DNA of 64,000 bases from an uncultured Eubacteriales bacterium (GCA_902796965.1 CADBRA010000052.1:61089-125088), one strand, 5' to 3'; shown: positions 9,313 to 17,871, counted from the first letter of the stretch. Numbers and translations are program-made. Notes: generated from the letters alone by a model not told the origin.

Positions 9313-9372
9313 CAGTATAAACCGGAAAACTTGCTTTTCATAAACCAGCATTTATATGCTGTATGTTCGCAG

Positions 9373-9651
9373 TCACACTGCCAGCAGAATTCTCGTCAGG
9401 ATGCGCGCAATAAATTCAATGACAAGTATCGCAATCAGCGGCGAGAAGTCTATGCCGTAACGCATAGAAAAGCTGCTTAAAAGCCTCCTGAACGGCATGA
9501 CGAACGGATCCGTCACGGTGTGGATAAATCTGTAAAGCTTCCACAGCCCCGGACCGAACGCTCCCGTAAACCAGCTCATTATCGCTTCTACGCATATAAG
9601 TGTAACTATCAGATTGCAGAATATATTTATTATTCTTATTATCAAATACAT
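9373..9651 (-). CDS. YggT family membrane protein
   Basis: A 92-residue protein with two hydrophobic segments (about 5-27 and 65-90) around the conserved WF...GP..YRFIHTVTDPFVMPFRRL pattern of the YggT family; PFRRLL is at about 53-58. In Gram-positives this gene sits beside sepF (ylmF-ylmG), as here, and it has been linked to division or membrane biogenesis, although its biochemical role is not settled. The ATG at 9651 has AGGA 7 nt upstream, and the gap from the sepF stop is only 12 bp. Confidence 0.88.
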   Translation of the reverse strand: MYLIIRIINIFCNLIVTLICVEAIMSWFTGAFGPGLWKLYRFIHTVTDPFVMPFRRLLSSFSMRYGIDFSPLIAILVIEFIARILTRILLAV

Positions 9652-9663
9652 AAAATATCCTGA

Positions 9664-10245
9664 TTACCTGCGCCAAGGGGCATCTCTCATTGTCCTGCCC
9701 TGATCTGCAGTATCCTCACCGCCTGAAACCGCGAGCACATCTACGTTTTCAGGTGCGAATACGAAAATATTATCTGAAACTTTCTGGACTTTGCCATTGA
9801 TGGCATAAGTAGCTCCGCTGAGGAAGTCGAATATCTTTCTGGCAGTTTCTCTTTCGAGATGCTCGACGTTTATGATGACAGGTCTTCTCGTTCTGAGACT
9901 GTCTACCATTTTAGGACAGTCATTGAAGCTCTTAGGTTCCGTAATCACCAGTCTGAACTGCTGTCTTTTAGCTGTCTGCGCCTGAACGCCGGCGCCTGCT
10001 GTACTGTTCTGCATGCTTAACACCTTGCCCCCGTGATTCTCCATCATTGGCTGAACAAAATCAGTGCTTCTGTTTCTTGAAACAGACGATCCGGAATATG
10101 AAGGATAAGATCTGCCCTGTCCTGCTGCCGCTGCTGCAGGCTTTGCTTCTATTGCTTCTTCCTCTTCTTCAAACTCATCTTCTTCATATTCTTCTTCGGT
10201 TACGCCGAGGATGCTTCCCAGCTTTCCAAATAAACCTTCTGCCAT
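9664..10245 (-). CDS. sepF: Cell division protein SepF
   Basis: SepF binds FtsZ and the membrane and aligns protofilaments at the septum. The 193-residue chain begins MAEGLFGKLGSILG, a typical amphipathic membrane-targeting helix, followed by an acidic stretch rich in Glu (about 16-40) and a variable Ser/Ala/Gly linker. The conserved C-terminal core includes EPKSFNDCPKMVDSL and VIINVEHLERETARKIFDFL. I chose the ATG at 10245 because GGAGG lies 8-9 nt upstream and the helix then starts at residue 1. The usual neighbours yggS and yggT flank it. Confidence 0.93.
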   Translation of the reverse strand: MAEGLFGKLGSILGVTEEEYEEDEFEEEEEAIEAKPAAAAAGQGRSYPSYSGSSVSRNRSTDFVQPMMENHGGKVLSMQNSTAGAGVQAQTAKRQQFRLVITEPKSFNDCPKMVDSLRTRRPVIINVEHLERETARKIFDFLSGATYAINGKVQKVSDNIFVFAPENVDVLAVSGGEDTADQGRTMRDAPWRR

Positions 10246-10320
10246 TATTTTTTCCTCCCTCTTTGCGCCGCTGCGCCTGTCTGTCACAGCACATGATATA
10301 TCATTGTGAGATTAAGACGA

Positions 10321-11022
10321 TTACTTTCTGCTGTAATCTCTCGCTCCGAAGATAGCCGAACCGACTCTGATGATGGTGGAGCCTTCTTCTTCTGCAATTA
10401 CTCTGTCATTTGACATTCCCATCGAGAGATATTTAAAATCGAGATTGGGCGATTCTATCTTCGCCATCTCATCATATAATTCCTTTGTGCGCCTGAAAAA
10501 CGGTCTGACATCTTCAGGCTTCTCTCTGTAAGGCGCTATGGTCATGAGACCGCGTATCCTTATTGACGGGCACTCTCCGAGTATCTGCCTGATCAGAGCT
10601 TCTGTATCCTCTGGAGCGACGCCGAACTTGTTTTCATCCTGAGCAGTATTTACTTCGATCAGGATGTCCATTGTGATTCCGTGCTGCTCAGCGCGCTTGT
10701 TTATTTCTTTGGCGAGGTGAAGCGATTCGACAGAGTGGATCATGCAGACCTTGTCGATAATATATTTTACCTTATTAGTCTGAAGATGTCCAATCATATG
10801 CCATCTTACTTTTTTGACATCATCATATTTGTCGAGGATTTCCTGCACTTTGTTTTCGCCGATATCTGTTATTCCCGCGTCTATAGCTTCGTTTATCATC
10901 TCTGCCGGATGTGTCTTGGTAACTGCGCAAAGCAGAACTTCAGAAGGATCTCTGCCGACGCGCCTGCAGGCCTCAGCCTTTTCATCTTCGATCATCCTGA
11001 TATTCTCAGCAATAGTACCCAT
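10321..11022 (-). CDS. YggS/YlmE family PLP-binding protein
   Basis: A single-domain PLP-binding TIM-barrel protein of the YggS/PROSC family, which buffers pyridoxal phosphate and affects amino-acid pools; no catalytic activity is established. Recognised by LLCAVTKTHP (PLP lysine in VTK), GENKVQE, WHMIGHLQTNK, SVESLHLA and MGMSNDRVIAEEEGST. The start is ambiguous: TTG at 11028 is 4 nt after GGAGG and ATG at 11022 is 10 nt after it; I use the ATG. It lies between the HlyD-like gene and sepF. Confidence 0.92.
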   Translation of the reverse strand: MGTIAENIRMIEDEKAEACRRVGRDPSEVLLCAVTKTHPAEMINEAIDAGITDIGENKVQEILDKYDDVKKVRWHMIGHLQTNKVKYIIDKVCMIHSVESLHLAKEINKRAEQHGITMDILIEVNTAQDENKFGVAPEDTEALIRQILGECPSIRIRGLMTIAPYREKPEDVRPFFRRTKELYDEMAKIESPNLDFKYLSMGMSNDRVIAEEEGSTIIRVGSAIFGARDYSRK

Positions 11023-11038
11023 GTTCAAATCGCCTCCG

Positions 11039-12250
11039 CTAATTAACTTTCTTTATTTCATCGTAAACATTAATGGTATTTACTGTATTTCCATCGCCGT
11101 CCGTAAATGACCCGGATGCAGCGAGGGAATATTCTCCGTCGCTCGCAAGAATTTTAACAGGTGTAAACTTGGTTTCACCTGTGACATCAAGAACATATAC
11201 TCCCGGCTGTCCATCCTTTTCTGTGATGAAATCATTTTTTACGATAAGTCCTCTCTCATCTGATGTCACGATTCTGCATGACTCGGACCTCGCCGACGCA
11301 ATGCCGCTGAAGTAGGAATCGAATTTCATGATGATCAGATATTCGCTGTCCTGCTGCATGACTTTTTCGACGCTGCCCGATGCGTCTCCGCTGTCAAGCT
11401 TGAGAGTAACCGTATTTCCCTCAGAAAATCTCGATGCGTAATCGCTGTTAACCCATGTTACAGCATACCACTCCCTGCTGTCGACAATCTTGTACAGAGG
11501 TTTTCCCTTTGTCGTCAATCCTGTAAACACGTCTGATGATTTATTGCTTATCGACGAAACTTTCGACTTGTCGAGATACTGCATAGTATACGGCGAAAGA
11601 GCAGATTCATATCCATCAAGCTTATAGCTTATTATACCGGACTTTTCGGCCTTATAGTTTCCTGTAATACCTGTCGTCGACGGTTTTACGGACGATGATC
11701 CCGAATCGTCTGAATCAGACGAAGAGCTTGAATTGCGTGCAACATCGCCTGCTGCATTCTGAATTTCAAGCTGCTCTGCTGCGCTCTCATCAGCTGATTT
11801 CGAGGCATCAAGGCTCTTATTGATATCATTCTTCTCTGACTTTGTCAGGGTTTTAAGAAGTGTATTGCCCTGCAGAAAATCAGAAACATTATCTTCAAAT
11901 GCGCTGTAATTCGTTTTGTTTTTATCGGATGAGGAAGAAATGGAAACTGCTGTGGATCCTGTGCGGATCATGTCTCCTTCCCCATAAGAATATCCGACTT
12001 TTCCGCTCTTGTCTGCAAAGTAGACCATTTCATTCTTGACAAAATATACCTTGCAGTCCTGCTGATTGTCGAGCGTGCCGTACTCTATCGTCATCGTATC
12101 AGCCATCCTGTCATTTACCCATGGGAAAAAATATACAACGCCGATCAGAATTATAACAACTGCGGCCCAGATGAAGACAGCAAGACGCATGGGATGCTTT
12201 ATTCTTCTTTTTCTGTTTTTGCTTTCCTGTCCGGATATTTTCTCTGCCAA
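11039..12250 (-). CDS. HlyD-like membrane-anchored protein
   Basis: A 403-residue protein with a basic N-terminus (KNRKRRIKHP), one transmembrane segment at about 24-46 and a large extracytoplasmic part. GTLDNQQDCKVYFVKNE and GYSYGEGDMIRTGSTAVSIS resemble the barrel-sandwich half of HlyD-type adaptors, and a Ser/Asp-rich stretch (about 165-195) precedes the second half. Such proteins are commonly found beside yggS-sepF in Clostridia, without an efflux pump, as here, so a role in envelope or division is as likely as export. The start is TTG at 12250 with GGAGG 7 nt upstream. Confidence 0.7.
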   Translation of the reverse strand: MAEKISGQESKNRKRRIKHPMRLAVFIWAAVVIILIGVVYFFPWVNDRMADTMTIEYGTLDNQQDCKVYFVKNEMVYFADKSGKVGYSYGEGDMIRTGSTAVSISSSSDKNKTNYSAFEDNVSDFLQGNTLLKTLTKSEKNDINKSLDASKSADESAAEQLEIQNAAGDVARNSSSSSDSDDSGSSSVKPSTTGITGNYKAEKSGIISYKLDGYESALSPYTMQYLDKSKVSSISNKSSDVFTGLTTKGKPLYKIVDSREWYAVTWVNSDYASRFSEGNTVTLKLDSGDASGSVEKVMQQDSEYLIIMKFDSYFSGIASARSESCRIVTSDERGLIVKNDFITEKDGQPGVYVLDVTGETKFTPVKILASDGEYSLAASGSFTDGDGNTVNTINVYDEIKKVN

Positions 12251-12289
12251 AAAACTACCTCCGGAAATAATATCAGTGAACTATTATCT

Positions 12290-13096
12290 TCATGTCAGCG
12301 GAGCTGACGCCTTTTTCTTCTTTTTCTTTCGTCCTGACAGCGGTCTGAAACTTTCGTCGCCGGAAACGTCGGCGAGTATTTCAAGTTCTTTTCTGCTAAG
12401 ATCGAGTGATTCCGCTTTTTTGAGATATGAATTCCACATGTCAGGGCGTATGTCGCGCGTCTCCTCGAGCGAGCGTCTGTACTGCCAGAGTCCTACATTT
12501 TCGTGATCGCCTGAAAGCAGTACGTCAGGCACCGTCATTCCTTCGTATTCGCGCGGTCTCGTATATTGCGGATATTCCAGAAGGCCGGAGTAAACAGACT
12601 CTCCCATTACCGAATCCTCGTTGCCGAGAACTCCGGGGATCATGCGCGAAAGCGCGTCGATAATCACGAGCGCTGCGAGCTCTCCGCCCGTCAGGATATA
12701 ATCGCCTATGCTGAGCTCCTCTGGATTCCAGTAGTCGATTATGCGCTGATCTATACCTTCGTAGTGTCCGCAGAGGAAAACGAGTCTTTGTTCTGACGCC
12801 AGCGAGCTCAGCACATCTCTATCGATGATACGGCCTTTTGGTGACATGTATAAAATGCGGCTTTTCTCTGCGTTTACGGACCTCAGCGCGTCAAAAACCG
12901 GCTGTGCCGTCATAATCATGCCTGCACCGCCGCCATATGGCGCCTCGTCTGTCTTTTTGTGGCGATCCTTCGTAAAATCGCGGATGTTTATAGAGTTTAC
13001 CGTTATCACTCCGCTTTTCTGAGCGCGACCCAGAATGCTGTATTCCGCTACTGCTTCTGTCATCTCAGGAAACAGCGTGAGAATGTCTATGTGCAT
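12290..13096 (-). CDS. trmD: tRNA (guanine-N1)-methyltransferase TrmD
   Basis: TrmD uses S-adenosylmethionine to methylate G37 next to the anticodon and so prevents frameshifting. The 268-residue chain carries the family motifs: MHIDILTLFPEM at the start, YGGGAGMIM, LCGHYEGIDQR and SIGDYILTGGELA of the trefoil-knot SAM site, and MIPGVLGNEDS. The C-terminus is odd: a run of lysines then ASAPLT, encoded by a palindrome of the dispersed family at 12294-12308 that runs to the stop codon. The ATG at 13096 has GGAGG 6 nt upstream, and rimM lies 12 bp before it. Confidence 0.96.
   Translation of the reverse strand: MHIDILTLFPEMTEAVAEYSILGRAQKSGVITVNSINIRDFTKDRHKKTDEAPYGGGAGMIMTAQPVFDALRSVNAEKSRILYMSPKGRIIDRDVLSSLASEQRLVFLCGHYEGIDQRIIDYWNPEELSIGDYILTGGELAALVIIDALSRMIPGVLGNEDSVMGESVYSGLLEYPQYTRPREYEGMTVPDVLLSGDHENVGLWQYRRSLEETRDIRPDMWNSYLKKAESLDLSRKELEILADVSGDESFRPLSGRKKKKKKASAPLT
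12294..12308. repeat. Dispersed palindrome, copy in trmD end
   Basis: GTCAGC-GGA-GCTGAC, read on the coding strand as GTCAGC-TCC-GCTGAC. It encodes the last residues of TrmD and ends 1 nt before the stop codon. Confidence 0.75.
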
Positions 13097-13108
13097 GGCG
13101 TTCCTCCG

Positions 13109-13603
13109 TCAGTCCAGAAGGCCCGGAATCGGTTTTATTCTCATTATACCACTGTCTATATTTATTTCCGTAACCAATTCATATACAGCAGGAATCAGGT
13201 GTTTTCTGCCGTCGTCAGTCTCAATCTCATATAAGTCCTGTGCCGAGTTCTGTATGACATCTGTGACCTTTCCTATGTGCTTTCCGTCCTGATTCACCGC
13301 TTCAAGCCCTATGAGATCAAATATAAAATATTCGTCATCATCAAGTTCGCGCAACTCAGTCCTGTCTATCTCAAGATACCTGCCTTTGAGCCTTTCAGCG
13401 TCATTTCTCGTATCAACGCCCCTGAACCTCAGGAGCACCATGCCTTTCTGATATCTCACATTTGTAATTTCGTATTCATCTTTTCCCGCATAGACGCTTC
13501 CGAGCTCCTCGAATCTGTGCGGCCTGTCAGCGTACGAAAGAACTTTGAGCTCTCCTCTTATTCCGAATGCTCCCGTGATCTTTCCCACTTTTATTCTGTC
13601 CAT
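13109..13603 (-). CDS. rimM: Ribosome maturation factor RimM
   Basis: RimM binds ribosomal protein S19 and helps assemble the head of the 30S subunit. The 164-residue chain has the N-terminal RimM fold (IKVGKITGAFGIRGELKV, then GRYLEIDR) and a C-terminal PRC barrel (YFIFDLIGLEAV, GKVTDVIQNSAQDLYEI, HLIPAV). I chose the ATG at 13603 because AGGAG lies 6 nt upstream; an earlier in-frame start would lie on the ribosome binding site. It sits between khpA and trmD in the conserved order, and a terminator-like hairpin precedes it. Confidence 0.95.
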   Translation of the reverse strand: MDRIKVGKITGAFGIRGELKVLSYADRPHRFEELGSVYAGKDEYEITNVRYQKGMVLLRFRGVDTRNDAERLKGRYLEIDRTELRELDDDEYFIFDLIGLEAVNQDGKHIGKVTDVIQNSAQDLYEIETDDGRKHLIPAVYELVTEINIDSGIMRIKPIPGLLD

Positions 13604-13618
13604 AGGCGCTCCTCTCAC

Positions 13619-13633
13619 GGCCGCCAGGCGGCC
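13619..13633. repeat. Perfect palindrome before rimM
   Basis: GGCCGCC-A-GGCGGCC lies 16-30 bp before the rimM start and follows the attenuator-like hairpin. It could fold in the rimM leader. Confidence 0.45.
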
Positions 13634-13643
13634 TTAAAACAAA

Positions 13644-13669
13644 AGAGCCGTCCCGTAAAGAACAGCTCT
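13644..13669 (-). terminator. Attenuator-like terminator between khpA and rimM
   Basis: On the minus strand AGAGCTGTTC and GGACGGCTCT form a 10-bp stem (two G-U pairs) with a 6-nt loop, directly followed by TTTTGTTTT. It lies inside the rpsP-khpA-rimM-trmD operon and would lower rimM-trmD expression relative to rpsP. Confidence 0.65.
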
Positions 13670-13680
13670 CTGTTGCGGTC

Positions 13681-13914
13681 TTACTGAACTATATCGACCG
13701 TTATTTTCTTGTTGTCTCTGTTAGCAGCAGCGCGGACCACAGTCCTCAGAGCTCTCGCGATCCTGCCCTTTTTGCCAATGATCTTTCCCATGTCATCCGG
13801 AGCGACCTTCAGCTGTATCGTAATGCTGTGTCTGTCTTCTGTCTCTGTAACTCTGACAGCGTCCGGATCATCAACGAGAGACTTTGCAATGACTTCTACT
13901 AATCCTACTACCAT
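13681..13914 (-). CDS. khpA: KhpA, KH-domain RNA-binding protein
   Basis: A 77-residue single KH-domain protein (formerly YlqC), which in other Firmicutes pairs with KhpB/EloR and binds many RNAs, affecting cell elongation and division. The GxxG loop GKIIGKKG is at 43-50, followed by ARALRTVVRAAA. The gene lies in its usual place between rpsP and rimM, 19 bp after rpsP. The ATG at 13914 has GGGTAG as a weak ribosome binding site. Confidence 0.94.
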   Translation of the reverse strand: MVVGLVEVIAKSLVDDPDAVRVTETEDRHSITIQLKVAPDDMGKIIGKKGRIARALRTVVRAAANRDNKKITVDIVQ

Positions 13915-13933
13915 ATGATATTCTACCCGTTAA

Positions 13934-14179
13934 TTATTCGATAATTCCTGACTTTTTAAGGAGGCTTCTCGCTGTATCAGTCGGAGTGGCGCCGTTCGCG
14001 AGCCACTTCTTTGCTTTTTCTGCATCGATCTTGATCTCGCCAGGATCCTGAAGCGGATCATATGTTCCGATCTCCTCGATGAATCTGCCGTCTCTAGGTG
14101 CGCGTGAATCCGCAACTACTACTCTATAGAAAGGCATCTTTTTTCTTCCCATTCTTCTGAGTCTGATTTTTACTGCCAT
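13934..14179 (-). CDS. rpsP: Small ribosomal subunit protein bS16
   Basis: Ribosomal protein S16 is needed for early 30S assembly. At 81 residues it has normal length, and it shows the family start [21 protein letters not shown] followed by [19 protein letters not shown]. The ATG at 14179 has AGGAGG 8 nt upstream. It follows ffh by 75 bp and leads the khpA-rimM-trmD part of the operon. Confidence 0.98.
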   Translation of the reverse strand: MAVKIRLRRMGRKKMPFYRVVVADSRAPRDGRFIEEIGTYDPLQDPGEIKIDAEKAKKWLANGATPTDTARSLLKKSGIIE

Positions 14180-14254
14180 GTTATTATTCCTCCTGAATAT
14201 TTTCCTCTGGAAATTAAATATTGAATTTATATGTCAGCTGCAGATAAACAGCTG

Positions 14255-15589
14255 CTAAAAACCTCCGCGCATCTTTCTTCCTCTGCGTTTCGGTTTTGTA
14301 AACTGTCTCATCACTTTCCGGGCTTCGTCGTAACGCTTCACGAGCTGATTTATCTGGCTTACCGGCTGTCCCGAGCCTCTTGCGATGCGCTTTCTTCTGC
14401 TTGCGTTCAGAATCTTCGGGTCTGCGCGCTCCTCAGGTGTCATAGACCTTATTATCGCTTCCATCTTGACGAACTCTCTCTCCGACTTGTCGACGTCTTC
14501 TTCACTGACCCTCTGTCCGTTTACACCCGGAAGCATGTCGATGACTTTTCTCATGCCGCCCATCTTCTTGATCTGGCCCATCTGCTCGAGGAAGTCCTCG
14601 AGTGTGAATTCGTTCTTCCTGATCTTCTTCTCGAGCTCTGCCGCTTCTTTTTCATCATATTGCTGCTGAGCTTTTTCGATGAGCGTCAGCATGTCGCCCA
14701 TGCCGAGAATTCTCGACGCCATCCTGTCCGGATAAAACGGCTCGAGAGCTTCGAATTTTTCACCCATGCCGACGAATTTTATCGGCTTGCCCGTCACTTC
14801 TCTGACGGAGAGCGCTGCGCCGCCTCTGGTGTCGCCGTCGAGCTTTGTGAGTATGATGCCGTCGACATTTACAGCTTCATTGAAAGCTGATGCAGCGGTA
14901 ACGGCATCCTGGCCTGTGAGCGCGTCTATAACGAGCAGCGTCTCGTGAGGCTCCACCGCATCTCTCACTCTTATCAGCTCATCCATGAGTTCCTGGTCGA
15001 CGTGAAGACGGCCCGAAGTGTCGACTATAAGAATGTTGTATCCATCGTGTTCTGCCTTTTTCTTTGCATTTAATGCAACAACTTCAGCCCGCTCCTCTCC
15101 GCGCTCCGTGTATACAGGAACACCGACCTTTTCGCCCACGATCTCAAGCTGATCTATGGCAGCCGGTCTGTGTACGTCGCACGCCGCGAGCATCGGTTTT
15201 TTACCTTCATTTTTAAGATAAAGCGCAAGCTTTCCGGCCGTGGTCGTCTTTCCTGTACCCTGAAGACCGGCGAGCAGATATACTGTAAACCCGCTTGACG
15301 AATACGTCAGCTTGCTCACAGTTCCGCCCATGAGCTGAGTAAGTTCTTCATCTACGATCTTGATTACCTGCTGTCCCGGTGTCAGACTTGCAAGCACATC
15401 TTCGCCGAGGCACTTTTCTTTAACATTGGCGACGAATTTCTTTACTACCTTGAAATTTACGTCGGCTTCGAGGAGCGCGAGTTTAACCTCCCTCATAGCT
15501 TTATTTACATCAGCTTCTGTGAGAGTACCCTTGCTTCTCAGATTTTTGAATAAATCCTGCAGCTTTTCTGAAAGTCCTTCGAAAGCCAT
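14255..15589 (-). CDS. ffh: Signal recognition particle GTPase Ffh
   Basis: Ffh is the protein part of SRP; it binds signal sequences on translating ribosomes and delivers them to FtsY. The 444 residues comprise the N domain (1-85), the GTPase domain with GLQGTGKTTTAGK (108-120), DTSGRLHVD and TKLDGDTRGG, and a C-terminal M domain rich in Met/Lys/Arg (about 300-444) with the RNA-binding RRKRIARGSG region. The ATG at 15589 follows GGAGG. The gene sits 17 bp after ylxM, the classic ylxM-ffh-rpsP order. Confidence 0.97.
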   Translation of the reverse strand: MAFEGLSEKLQDLFKNLRSKGTLTEADVNKAMREVKLALLEADVNFKVVKKFVANVKEKCLGEDVLASLTPGQQVIKIVDEELTQLMGGTVSKLTYSSSGFTVYLLAGLQGTGKTTTAGKLALYLKNEGKKPMLAACDVHRPAAIDQLEIVGEKVGVPVYTERGEERAEVVALNAKKKAEHDGYNILIVDTSGRLHVDQELMDELIRVRDAVEPHETLLVIDALTGQDAVTAASAFNEAVNVDGIILTKLDGDTRGGAALSVREVTGKPIKFVGMGEKFEALEPFYPDRMASRILGMGDMLTLIEKAQQQYDEKEAAELEKKIRKNEFTLEDFLEQMGQIKKMGGMRKVIDMLPGVNGQRVSEEDVDKSEREFVKMEAIIRSMTPEERADPKILNASRRKRIARGSGQPVSQINQLVKRYDEARKVMRQFTKPKRRGRKMRGGF

Positions 15590-15606
15590 AGCTCCTCCTG
15601 CTTGAC

Positions 15607-15963
15607 TTATTCTTCGTCAAGCCCTTCTATTATATCTCTGACATCCGTGAGCTTTGCGGCAAGCACGTCGTCATCTGCACTGCTGATCATTTCATCGAGC
15701 ATTGCGGAAATGCGGTCAGTCTGATCTTTTGTCCGCCTGAATCTCTCAACTAATCCCAGCCTGGATTCATATGAGCGGAGAGATTTTTCAGCCTTGCGCA
15801 CGGTATCGTATACTGCCTGACGGCTGATCCCGGCCATTTCGGCGATTTCGCCCAGTGTATAATCGTCTCCGTAATAATACTCGAGCACATCTTTCTGACG
15901 CTTAGTGAGAAGCTCGCCGTAAAAGTCGTAGAGCATGCTGATTTCGCCCATGTTCTTGACCAT
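15607..15963 (-). CDS. ylxM: YlxM family DNA-binding protein
   Basis: A 118-residue UPF0122 protein with a sigma-factor-region-4-like helix-turn-helix (LTKRQKDVLEYYYGDDYTL, then EIAEMAGISRQAVYDTVRKAE). In streptococci YlxM binds Ffh and modulates SRP GTPase activity, and the gene is regularly found before ffh, as here. The ATG at 15963 has GGAGGGAGG upstream. It is the first gene of a long leftward operon driven by the promoter at 15994-16021. Confidence 0.92.
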   Translation of the reverse strand: MVKNMGEISMLYDFYGELLTKRQKDVLEYYYGDDYTLGEIAEMAGISRQAVYDTVRKAEKSLRSYESRLGLVERFRRTKDQTDRISAMLDEMISSADDDVLAAKLTDVRDIIEGLDEE

Positions 15964-15993
15964 AGCTGCCTCCCTCCTTCAAGTCACTCAGCC

Positions 15994-16021
15994 ATTATAG
16001 CACAGAGAAAAAAGGTGTCAA
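15994..16021 (-). promoter_or_regulatory. Consensus promoter of the ylxM-ffh operon
   Basis: A perfect TTGACA (16016-16021), 16-bp spacer and perfect TATAAT (15994-15999) point toward ylxM, with a leader of about 22 nt. The -35 hexamer lies within the 3' arm of the hairpin at 16014-16039. Confidence 0.85.
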
Positions 16022-16039
16022 GCTTTTTTGCTTGACACC
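16014..16039 (-). terminator. Terminator hairpin overlapping the ylxM promoter
   Basis: GGTGTCAAGC (16014-16023) and GCTTGACACC (16030-16039) form a perfect 10-bp stem with a 6-nt loop; on the minus strand TTTTTT follows the stem directly. It would stop read-through from sppA. Confidence 0.8.
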
Positions 16040-16466
16040 CCGTATATTTTATCATCGAATTCATGCTGCAGCTGAGATCCGCTGAATTTCCAGCATGAAA
16101 CACATGATCTGAAAGCAGCTTTCTGACTGATTCCATTAGCCAGCTCAACCCGTTTCTTATTTCTAATTGCAGCTCATAATCGCATATAATTTTCAGACCT
16201 TGAATATATGATCATAATTATATTCGAGTGAGAACATTCATTAACAGGCAGCCCGGCAGCCATATCAGCGGTAAATTTCTGTCATGAGGCAATAAATGAC
16301 AGCCTGTCTCTCCTGATGTTTTAATTATTCCGCTTATTGGCGGAATCCCGCCAATTTGTTTAGTTTTCATCCGACAGACAATCCTATCGATTCCCGTCTC
16401 AATCTTTTATAACCGCGCTGCGTCTACGTCATCATGATAAATAAGCGTTCAAATCCGATTCCTGTG
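16040..16466. other. Gene-free spacer between ylxM and sppA
   Basis: About 430 bp without a supported gene. Two small hairpins are visible: ATTGGCGG/CCGCCAAT at 16336-16355 with T-rich plus-strand sequence after it, and CTGTCAT/ATGACAG near 16281-16304. I recognise no known RNA. Confidence 0.5.
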
Positions 16467-17546
16467 CTATTTGCTGTCTGCGAGATCAAATGCCTCGTAA
16501 TAGAAAGCGTGGCCGCTGTTCTCGGAAATGTACTCCATAGTTTTTTCCACGTCTGATTTTCCGCGGCTGTCAGCGTACTCCTTAAGCGCTGACTCCATGC
16601 CGAGAAGTATGTCTCTTAAAGATTGCTGGGGAACATACTTAACTGTTTCAAAATTAGAAGTGCCTGCAGCCTTTTTCATCTGTTTCTTGGCATTATTGAA
16701 ATCGCCGATATCGTCGATGAGCCCGTTCTCGAGCGCCTGTGTTGCAGTATATGAGCGTCCGTCTCCGATCTGGTATACAGTGTCGATAGGAATGTCTCTG
16801 CCTGCGGCAACGATTCCGGCAAACCGAAGATAATATTCATCGACCTGGCTCTGGTATATCTGACGCTGCTCATCTGTAAGCGGCTGAAAAGGATTGCCCA
16901 TAGCCTTGTTTGGACCGCTCTTTATGTAATCGACGCTGACGCCAAGATTCGCAAGGAGCTGACTGCTGTCTATGACAGGTCCCATATATACACCGATCGA
17001 CCCCGTGGTACAAAGCTTGTTAGCGATTATTCTGTCGGCATCAGCCGAAATATAATAAGCTCCCGATGCCGCCGTTTCGTCGAAATAGGCATAAAGCGGT
17101 CTGTCAGTCTTTTTCTTGTAACTCTCCAGAGCAGTATAAAGCTCATCTGACTCAAACACACTTCCGCCCGGTGAATTGACATACAGCAGTATACCCTTGT
17201 TGTCGGGATCGTTTTTCATTTTCCTGACCTGCTGAAGCGTCCAGTCGTGCTGATAAGTACTGCTCGAATCTCCGGAACCGCTTATCTCACCTGTTATATG
17301 CAGCACTCCCACATAAGGCCCGTTATTTCCGTAATCAGAGCTGCTGTCCGAACCGCCGAGTGCCGACGCGATTATACCGGCTCCGGCAAATATAACAGCG
17401 AGAATGATTATGACAACGACCCCAGTCTTGATGGTAAATTTCCTTTTCTTTTCCGGCTGTTTCACGGCTCCGGCATATACGCCTCCGTCAGCCTTCATAA
17501 ACTCGATATTATCTGTATCGGTATTTCTGCTGTCATTTTCTTTCAT
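16467..17546 (-). CDS. sppA: Signal peptide peptidase SppA (S49 family)
   Basis: A membrane-anchored serine protease that degrades cleaved signal peptides. The 359-residue chain has a transmembrane segment at about 42-62 and one S49 domain, as in Gram-positive SppA. Motifs are LLYVNSPGGSVFES (120-133), ETAASGAYYIS with the candidate nucleophile S161, and KSGPNKAMG with candidate general base K209 or K214. The start is the ATG at 17546: AGGGG lies 8 nt upstream and the promoter (17587-17615) lies downstream of the alternative start at 17615. It appears to be monocistronic. Confidence 0.93.
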   Translation of the reverse strand: MKENDSRNTDTDNIEFMKADGGVYAGAVKQPEKKRKFTIKTGVVVIIILAVIFAGAGIIASALGGSDSSSDYGNNGPYVGVLHITGEISGSGDSSSTYQHDWTLQQVRKMKNDPDNKGILLYVNSPGGSVFESDELYTALESYKKKTDRPLYAYFDETAASGAYYISADADRIIANKLCTTGSIGVYMGPVIDSSQLLANLGVSVDYIKSGPNKAMGNPFQPLTDEQRQIYQSQVDEYYLRFAGIVAAGRDIPIDTVYQIGDGRSYTATQALENGLIDDIGDFNNAKKQMKKAAGTSNFETVKYVPQQSLRDILLGMESALKEYADSRGKSDVEKTMEYISENSGHAFYYEAFDLADSK

Positions 17547-17586
17547 AAATATACCCCTGGCAAAATCAATAAGCTTGTTTTCTCTG

Positions 17587-17615
17587 AGTCTATCACAGAT
17601 TTCAGATGATAACAA
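17587..17615 (-). promoter_or_regulatory. Promoter of sppA
   Basis: TTGTTA (17610-17615), 17-bp spacer, TAGACT (17587-17592); each hexamer matches consensus at 4 of 6. It implies a leader of about 34 nt. Confidence 0.45.
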
Positions 17616-17856
17616 CTTTATCAGATGCTATGTATCACATGATAACGCGGATCTCAAAGACCTGATACATGCGGCATGCGCATAACATAATCTGCGCTGT
17701 GCTTCAGTTAAATATTCAGCACATCCTATTTTTCAAAACAAAAAAATAATCTGTTGCACATCGATATTTCCGTCTGCATAATCATGCCCATGATACTTGA
17801 TAATTCAGCTGAAACATATTCCGGGATGCGTACATAAAAGCATCAGTGTATCCCAC

Positions 17857-17871
17857 GTCAGCTCCGCTGAC
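17857..17871. repeat. Dispersed palindrome copy
   Basis: GTCAGC-TCC-GCTGAC, identical to the copies at 12294 and 60505 read on the opposite strand. Confidence 0.75.
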
